A DNA stretch of 17,987 nt from Acidiphilium sp. CAG:727 (GTDB taxonomy: Bacteria; Bacillota; Clostridia; Christensenellales; Borkfalkiaceae). The stretch is taken from positions 2,133-20,119 of the forward strand of contig FR898447.1 in NCBI GenBank assembly GCA_000437515.1, given 5' to 3'. Both the position numbers and the translations under genes were made by a program. Position 1 is the first letter of the stretch. Each line of letters starts with the position of its first letter. The notes beneath the pieces were generated by a model. The model made no database searches. It was given only the letters and a program-made list of their open reading frames with translations, and was not told the DNA's origin. Shown piece after piece: positions 13,878 through 17,987 of the stretch.

Positions 13878-13920
13878 GACCTCTATCGGCGCGTTGCGCC
13901 ACTTTCCCCGATAGGGAAAG
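13878..13920 (-). repeat. Interspersed hairpin repeat (copy C), right half of an inverted pair
   Basis: Read on the minus strand it runs CTTTCCCTATCGGGGAAAG, then TGGCGCAACGCGCC, then GATAGAGGTC, matching copy B in order and orientation-reversed. Its GACCTCTATC end (13878-13887) is complementary at 9 of 10 positions to GAAAGAGGTC (13820-13829) of copy B, 48 bases away. The 295-base gap between parB and the next gene consists mainly of these repeats and the hairpin at 13968-13986. No separate gene is seen. Confidence 0.65.
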
Positions 13921-13967
13921 CATCTTTCACACAAAACAAAAAAACCGAAATGCAAGATTTTTCTTGC

Positions 13968-13986
13968 CTTCCCCACTCGGGGGAAG
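13968..13986 (+). repeat. Hairpin overlapping the ribosome binding site of the DUF2156 gene
   Basis: CTTCCCC (13968-13974) pairs with GGGGAAG (13980-13986) around an ACTCG loop. The GGGGAAG arm is the only Shine-Dalgarno-like sequence before ATG 13998, 11 bases away. It belongs to the same CCTTCCC/GGGAAGG family as the hairpin before parB. Confidence 0.65.
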
Positions 13987-13997
13987 CCATTATACAA

Positions 13998-15404
13998 ATG
14001 CTTAAATTCGAAAATTATTCCATCGAAACGTTAAAAAAATATATCCCGATAATAGAAAAAAGTCCGTTTTCCGTAAACGACGTGTCAACCGGCAGTTTTT
14101 TCATGTGGCATAAAGGCGTAAACCTCGCGTTTTGTCTTACCGAAGACGGCTCGTTCATCTCAAAACAAGAGGTTTCGGGCGAGGTCGCTTTCAGTTACCC
14201 CTACGGCGGAGACGAAATCGCCGCCTGCAAAGAACTTTTCGATTATTGCAGGGAAAACGACCTTCCGCTTAAATTTTACGGCGTAAGCGACGAACTTTTG
14301 ACTAAACTTAAAAACAACCCCGTTTTTAACAAAATCTCGTATGCGTACGACAGAAAATGGAGCGATTATGTATACGACTTTTCCGAAATGAAGACCTTTT
14401 CGGGTAAGAAATTCAGCGGCCAGCGAAACCACATAAACAAGTTCGGGAAATTATACCCGACCGCCGAATTCACCCCGCTTCTGCCTGCCGACAAACCCGC
14501 CGTAAGAGAGTTTTTGAAGCGGTATCGCGCAGAACACGCAATCGCGAATCTCGAAGAAACCGACGAATATAAACACACCGAAGAATTGCTCGATAAATTC
14601 GACGAAATAGGGCTTTTCGGCGGAAAATTCACGTTAAACGGCGATGTAATTTCGTTCACGATAGGCGAAATTCAGGGCGATACGCTTATTATTCATATCG
14701 AAAAGGCTCTCAAAAGCGTAGTCGGCGCGTACCCCGCCACGTTCAACGCGTTCGTAAACTACGCGGGCGAAAAGTACGATTTTCTCAGATTCGTCAACCG
14801 GGAGGACGACAGCGGCGACGCGGGGCTTCGTACGTCGAAACTTCAATACAACCCGATAAAACTCGTAAACAAAAACGTAGTCAAAGTAAATTCCCCTTAC
14901 GCGGACGTCGAAATTCCGACAATAATCGGCAAAAAAGTAATTCTCTCGGCAATAACCGAAGCCGACAAAGCGAATTATCTCGCGCTGTGCACGGACGACG
15001 ACAACAATAAATACTGGGGTTACGACTACCGCGAAGACGAGGGTATAACCTCGGAGATAGACGAAAATACGTTTTACGATATAGTCGCGTTCGACCGCGC
15101 CGTCGGCGATTCGATAAATTTCGCCGTCCGCGATAAAGACACGGGCGAACTTATCGGCGAAACGATAACCTACAACGCCACCGTGAACGGAAAAGCCGAA
15201 ACGGGTTGCAGAATCGCAAAGGCGTTTGCGGGCAAAGGCAGAGGCGAAGAGGCTTTCGGGCTTACCGCCGACTTTGCGCAGAGCCTGTCGCTTACCCCTA
15301 CGGCGAAATGTTACAAACAAAACGAACCGTCGAAAAAAATGATAATCGCCTGCGGGTTTAAGTTTATCCGCGAAGACGAAACGTTTTACTATTTTTCAAG
15401 ATAA
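13998..15404 (+). CDS. DUF2156-GNAT acetyltransferase fusion protein
   Basis: A 468-aa cytoplasmic protein with two parts. Residues 1 to about 295 match the DUF2156 family, related to the C-terminal GNAT-like domain of lysyl-phosphatidylglycerol synthases, with KKFSGQRNHINKF (137-149) and NREDDSGDAGLRTSKLQYNP (267-286). Residues about 305-468 form a RimJ/RimL-type GNAT domain with the acetyl-CoA loop GKGRGEEA (412-419). The frame stays open upstream to 13767, but those 77 codons are repeat sequence. ATG 13998 has a GGGGAAG site and begins the family-like sequence MLKFENYS. No substrate can be assigned; tRNA-dependent aminoacyl transfer and N-acetylation are family-level possibilities. It has no membrane segments, unlike MprF. 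It is followed by a strong terminator at 15498-15533. Domain calls are good, function unknown. Confidence 0.85.
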   Translation: MLKFENYSIETLKKYIPIIEKSPFSVNDVSTGSFFMWHKGVNLAFCLTEDGSFISKQEVSGEVAFSYPYGGDEIAACKELFDYCRENDLPLKFYGVSDELLTKLKNNPVFNKISYAYDRKWSDYVYDFSEMKTFSGKKFSGQRNHINKFGKLYPTAEFTPLLPADKPAVREFLKRYRAEHAIANLEETDEYKHTEELLDKFDEIGLFGGKFTLNGDVISFTIGEIQGDTLIIHIEKALKSVVGAYPATFNAFVNYAGEKYDFLRFVNREDDSGDAGLRTSKLQYNPIKLVNKNVVKVNSPYADVEIPTIIGKKVILSAITEADKANYLALCTDDDNNKYWGYDYREDEGITSEIDENTFYDIVAFDRAVGDSINFAVRDKDTGELIGETITYNATVNGKAETGCRIAKAFAGKGRGEEAFGLTADFAQSLSLTPTAKCYKQNEPSKKMIIACGFKFIREDETFYYFSR

Positions 15405-15497
15405 TATCGCGGGGCGCGGTTGGAGCAATAATATGCCCGACTTTTCAGCCGAATATCTCAAAGCAATGTACGGTAATTTAAGATAACCGAACGAACG

Positions 15498-15533
15498 AAA
15501 AAAGCCTTCCCGCAAGGGAAGGCTTTTATTTTT
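15498..15533. terminator. Bidirectional terminator with GCAA tetraloop
   Basis: AAAAGCCTTCCC (15500-15511) pairs perfectly with GGGAAGGCTTTT (15516-15527) around a GCAA (GNRA) loop. A-rich sequence lies before it and TTTTATTTTT (15524-15533) after it. It separates the convergent DUF2156-GNAT gene and the PH-domain gene and should stop both. Its stem is the same GCCTTCCC/GGGAAGGC core as the repeat hairpins. Confidence 0.92.
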
Positions 15534-15541
15534 ACGCGTAG

Positions 15542-16018
15542 TTATTTCTTTTTCTGATCGTCTTCGGCAATTTCGCCGTAAGCGATGTTTTTATTCTGCT
15601 TCATCACTTCCGCCGAAAAATTGTCGAAATCGGCAGGCGCGATTATTATTCTTAAAGTCGAATCGTCCTTGAAAGTTACGGTTAAAACGTCCGTCTTTAT
15701 ATTCTTTATTATAGTGACGATTTCGGCGCATTCGTATTCGTCTTTCAGAAAACCGAGCCTTACCGTCATTTTGCCGTTTTCGGCCTTATAGTATGAATTT
15801 ACCAGAAGCGCAATTATAAACGCCCCGCAAACGAACGGCAAAATAAGGCAAAGAACGAGCGAAGCGGTATTATATACGTCCATACCCTTGAAATCGGCGT
15901 TTATCGCCTTTACGAGCCTTATAACGTTAAATATAAGGCAGCCGACGGAAACCAGCGCGACCGCCGCGACGAGCAGAGTTACGTATACGGATTTGGTTAT
16001 TTTATACTTGAATTTCAT
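15542..16018 (-). CDS. Two-TM bacterial PH-domain protein
   Basis: A 158-aa membrane protein with two hydrophobic segments (about residues 11-36 and 49-74). A beta-rich domain follows (about 76-142), beginning YYKAENGKMTVRLGF and containing TVTFKDDSTLRIIIAP, which matches the small bacterial PH-like (bPH_4/DUF1200) family. Proteins of this layout are common in Firmicutes with no established function. The C-terminus is charged (DDQKKK). AAGG lies 6 bases before ATG 16018, and a TTGCAT-17-TATACT promoter precedes it. It is monocistronic and transcribed convergently with the DUF2156-GNAT gene. Hypothetical membrane protein is the safe description. Confidence 0.8.
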   Translation of the reverse strand: MKFKYKITKSVYVTLLVAAVALVSVGCLIFNVIRLVKAINADFKGMDVYNTASLVLCLILPFVCGAFIIALLVNSYYKAENGKMTVRLGFLKDEYECAEIVTIIKNIKTDVLTVTFKDDSTLRIIIAPADFDNFSAEVMKQNKNIAYGEIAEDDQKKK

Positions 16019-16091
16019 TTCGCACCTTTTATTCGTTTTTATTATTCTTGCCCGGCAATGACGATTGAACCGATATTAAGTAACTGTAAAA

Positions 16092-16120
16092 AGTATATAA
16101 TAATTTTTCGTAAAATGCAA
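16092..16120 (-). promoter_or_regulatory. Sigma-A-type promoter of the PH-domain gene
   Basis: On the minus strand, TTGCAT (16115-16120) and TATACT (16092-16097) are separated by 17 bases. The predicted start is near 16085, giving a leader of about 67 bases. For the divergent ABC-F gene, a TATAAT at 16096-16101 (+) overlaps this element but lacks a good -35. Confidence 0.6.
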
Positions 16121-16149
16121 GTCTATAAAGTAGCGTTTCCGGAGTATTT

Positions 16150-16188
16150 ATGTTAAACTTATATCGTTATGAGTATTTTGGACATTAA
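16150..16188 (+). CDS. Putative 12-aa leader peptide overlapping the ABC-F start
   Basis: A short frame MLNLYRYEYFGH starts at ATG 16150, five bases after GGAG (16141-16144), and ends at TAA 16186-16188, seventeen bases inside the ABC-F gene in another frame. The ABC-F ATG at 16169 has no ribosome binding site of its own, and in-frame extension upstream is blocked by a TAA at 16154. Translation of this frame could therefore couple to or regulate the ABC-F gene. Leader peptides are known before some ribosome-protecting ABC-F genes, but a frame this short could arise by chance. Confidence 0.35.
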   Translation: MLNLYRYEYFGH

Positions 16189-17713
16189 AGGACTGTCGCA
16201 CAGATACGACGAACGGGATTTATTCGTAAATTCCGATCTTACCGTAAATAACGGCGAGCATATCGGCGTAGTCGGTCTTAACGGCGCGGGTAAATCGACG
16301 TTCATCAACATTCTGGCGGGTAAACTGTTACAGGACGAAGGCGAAGTCAAAAGATTGCCGGGGCTGCGGATCGGTTATCTCGATCAGCACGCGACTCTGC
16401 CGAAAGACGAAACGGTAATGGCGTACCTGCGCGACGCGTTTTCTTATCTCGACGAACTCAACTTAAAACTCGAAGAAATCTATAACAAAATGGGCGAAGC
16501 CGACGGCGACGAACTCGACAGGCTGATTGAAAAATCGGCTAAAATGCAACAGCGTTTAGACGATTCGGGATATTACGATTTAGATTCCCAAATCAAAAAA
16601 GTCGCCAACGGACTCGGCGTAAACAAGTTCGGATATGACGCGGTTATCGGCACTTTATCGGGCGGAGAAAGAGCAAAATTGATGCTTTCTAAACTGCTGC
16701 TCGAAGAACACGATTTAACCCTTTTGGACGAACCGACGAACTTTCTCGATACGGAACACGTCGAATGGCTGGTAAAATATCTCACTTCGTATAAAAAGAC
16801 CTTTCTCGTAATTTCGCACGACGTGGCGTTCCTCAATCGCGTGGCTACTACGATAGTCAGCATAGAAAACGGGCAGATCCGCAAATTTTCGGGTAACTAC
16901 GATAAGTATCTGGAACAACGCGAAATGCTAAATAAGCAATACGAAGCGGCTTACGACCGTCAGCAGGCGGAAATTAAAAAAATGCAGGATTATATTGCCA
17001 AAAACGGAGCGAGAGCCTCCACGGCGGGCATGGCTAATTCTCGTAAAAAAATGCTTGACCGGATAGAAGTTATGGCTAAACCGACGGTCGAAAGAGATTG
17101 CTCGTTTACCTTCCCTTACGCCGAACTCAACACGAAAGATATGCTCGTGATAAAAAATCTTAAAGTCGGGTACGACCGCCAACTTATCCCCGACGTCAGT
17201 CTGCACATCAACTCGCGCGACAAAGTGTGGATAAGGGGTACGAACGGCGTAGGAAAGACCACTCTCGTAAAAACTCTGCTCCGAAAGATTCCGTCGCTCG
17301 GCGGCGCGTTTTTATTCCACCCCGCGGCGAAGATAGGCTATATCGAGCAGGAACTGAAATTCGACAACGGAAATCTCTCGGCTTACGGGGCGTATCTCGA
17401 CGCCTATCCGAGATCTTCGCAAAAGGAAATCCGCGCCGCGCTCGCAAAAGTAGGGCTTGGCGGCGAACTCGCCACGAAACCCGTTTCAACCCTTTCGGGC
17501 GGCGAGATGATGCGACTCAAACTTGCGATAACGGGCAACAGTTCGTCGAATATTCTGATTTTGGACGAGCCTACGAACCACCTTGACGTAAAAGCGAAAA
17601 AGGCTCTTAAAGAGGCGTTGCTCGCCTACGAAGGAGCGTTGCTTCTCGTAACCCACGAGCCGGATTTTGCCGAAGGACTTTGCAATATCGTTTTCGACGC
17701 CAAGGTAAAGTAA
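16169..17713 (+). CDS. ABC-F family ATPase (ribosome-associated)
   Basis: A soluble 514-aa protein with two ABC ATPase domains and no membrane segments. ABC-F proteins bind the ribosomal E site and relieve stalled or drug-bound ribosomes. Domain 1 has Walker A GLNGAGKST (36-44), signature LSGGE (163-167), Walker B LLDEPTNFLD (185-194) and H-loop His217. Domain 2 has GTNGVGKTT (357-365), LSGGE (442-446), ILDEPTNHLD (464-473) and His496. The helical linker (about 245-320), with YIAKNGARAST and SRKKMLDRIE, is the P-site tRNA interaction motif region. It resembles YkpA/YbiT-type housekeeping members more than a named resistance factor, but I cannot settle the subfamily. Its ATG has no Shine-Dalgarno sequence and is overlapped by a short upstream frame. 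No clear terminator follows, only a weak CCGTAA/TTACGG hairpin (17726-17744). Confidence 0.93.
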   Translation: MSILDIKGLSHRYDERDLFVNSDLTVNNGEHIGVVGLNGAGKSTFINILAGKLLQDEGEVKRLPGLRIGYLDQHATLPKDETVMAYLRDAFSYLDELNLKLEEIYNKMGEADGDELDRLIEKSAKMQQRLDDSGYYDLDSQIKKVANGLGVNKFGYDAVIGTLSGGERAKLMLSKLLLEEHDLTLLDEPTNFLDTEHVEWLVKYLTSYKKTFLVISHDVAFLNRVATTIVSIENGQIRKFSGNYDKYLEQREMLNKQYEAAYDRQQAEIKKMQDYIAKNGARASTAGMANSRKKMLDRIEVMAKPTVERDCSFTFPYAELNTKDMLVIKNLKVGYDRQLIPDVSLHINSRDKVWIRGTNGVGKTTLVKTLLRKIPSLGGAFLFHPAAKIGYIEQELKFDNGNLSAYGAYLDAYPRSSQKEIRAALAKVGLGGELATKPVSTLSGGEMMRLKLAITGNSSSNILILDEPTNHLDVKAKKALKEALLAYEGALLLVTHEPDFAEGLCNIVFDAKVK

Positions 17714-17751
17714 CGTTATTTTGCCCCGTAAACCACCCTTACGGAAGTATA

Positions 17752-17807
17752 TTCTCCCGTTGAAGCGGGAAATGTGGCATGCGAAGCGCGCCGGAGAGGG
17801 GGCGACC
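17752..17807 (+). repeat. Interspersed hairpin repeat (copy D)
   Basis: TCTCCCG-TTGAAG-CGGGAAATGTGGC is followed by ATGCGAAGCGCGCCGG and GAGAGGGGGCGACC. This is the same arrangement as copies A, B and C: a CCC/GGG hairpin, then GTGGCN, a small GCGAAGCGC stem, then a GAGAGG/AGAGGTC-like end. Confidence 0.55.
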
Positions 17808-17846
17808 GATCTAAGATACTTCGCCAAAGGCTGCTCAGATTAAGTC

Positions 17847-17901
17847 TGTCATCCTGAGGTTTACCGAAGGATCTCCCGGAAGGGCAAAACCCGCAGACTT
17901 T
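17847..17901 (+). repeat. 'GTCATCCTGAGG...GGATCTC' interspersed repeat (copy 2)
   Basis: The segment begins TCTGTCATCCTGAGG, runs through GAAGGATCTCCCGG and ends GCAGACTTTT. It matches 70-127 at roughly nine of ten positions over about 58 bases, in the same orientation and 17.8 kb away. Both copies sit next to the hairpin repeat (copies D and A). It is non-coding. Confidence 0.75.
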
Positions 17902-17941
17902 TCGTTACGATAATATTTACGCCCGTAACGCCCTCAATAAG

Positions 17942-17970
17942 TTGACTAATCCTTTTTATAAGAGTATTAT
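17942..17970 (+). promoter_or_regulatory. Sigma-A-type promoter for a gene beyond the window
   Basis: TTGACT (17942-17947) and TATTAT (17965-17970) are 17 bases apart, close to consensus. The promoter lies after the repeats that follow the ABC-F gene and points out of the window. The transcript would begin near 17977. A CGTTACG/CGTAACG inverted repeat (17903-17930) lies just upstream. Confidence 0.6.
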
Positions 17971-17987
17971 ATGTCAGGCGGAAAACC

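Noticed and set aside
13767..13997. N-terminal extension of the DUF2156 protein from ATG 13767
   Set aside because: The 77 extra codons are translated repeat hairpins. ATG 13998 has a ribosome-binding candidate and starts the family-like sequence.
11669..15320. Minus-strand frames opposite ftsH (11669-12280) and the DUF2156 gene (14634-15320)
   Set aside because: The opposite strand carries intact, recognisable proteins; the antisense translations have low-complexity, non-family composition.

Overview
The window looks like chromosomal DNA from a spore-forming-type, low-to-mid GC Firmicute (Clostridia), plausibly a gut Christensenellales-like lineage; that lineage name is inference only. The supports are a DapL-route diaminopimelate gene pair, a YyaC/DUF1256 sporulation-type protein, FtsH and ParB, sigma-A-type promoters with 17-base spacers, purine-rich ribosome binding sites, and intracellular glycosidases. 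Twelve protein-coding genes are supported. I see no tRNA, rRNA, CRISPR array, transposase or phage gene.

Layout. Positions 1-286 are a 17-G tract followed by interspersed repeats. Positions 287-3739 (+) hold dapF and dapL, overlapping by 14 bases and together making meso-diaminopimelate for lysine and cell wall, then the 4-alpha-glucanotransferase malQ. A bidirectional terminator (3742-3810) separates them from a convergent three-gene operon on the minus strand (8617 down to 3817): a GH20-like hexosaminidase, a CE15-like glucuronoyl esterase and a GH2 beta-glucuronidase. None of the three has a signal peptide. Together they look like a cytoplasmic pathway that takes apart an imported oligosaccharide containing a glucuronic acid (perhaps esterified) and an N-acetylhexosamine. 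The operon has a good promoter and an upstream cluster of three direct repeats. It is the most interesting system in the window.

Next come yyaC (-) and cvpA (+), divergent with back-to-back promoters, then ftsH and a ParB-family gene (+). In Bacillus, yyaC and parB lie close together near the origin, so this stretch may be a remnant of an origin-proximal neighbourhood, although parA and a visible parS site are missing. After a repeat-rich gap comes a DUF2156-GNAT fusion protein (+), then a strong terminator, a two-TM bacterial PH-domain protein (-) and an ABC-F ATPase (+). The ABC-F gene has a short overlapping upstream reading frame that carries the only good ribosome binding site. The window ends in repeats and a promoter pointing to a gene outside it.

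Between genes, at least three families of short, hairpin-forming interspersed repeats recur (ends of the window, 8870-8923, 10370-10482, 12834-12853, 13784-13986). In two cases the 3' arm of a repeat hairpin is the likely ribosome binding site of the next gene (parB and the DUF2156 gene).
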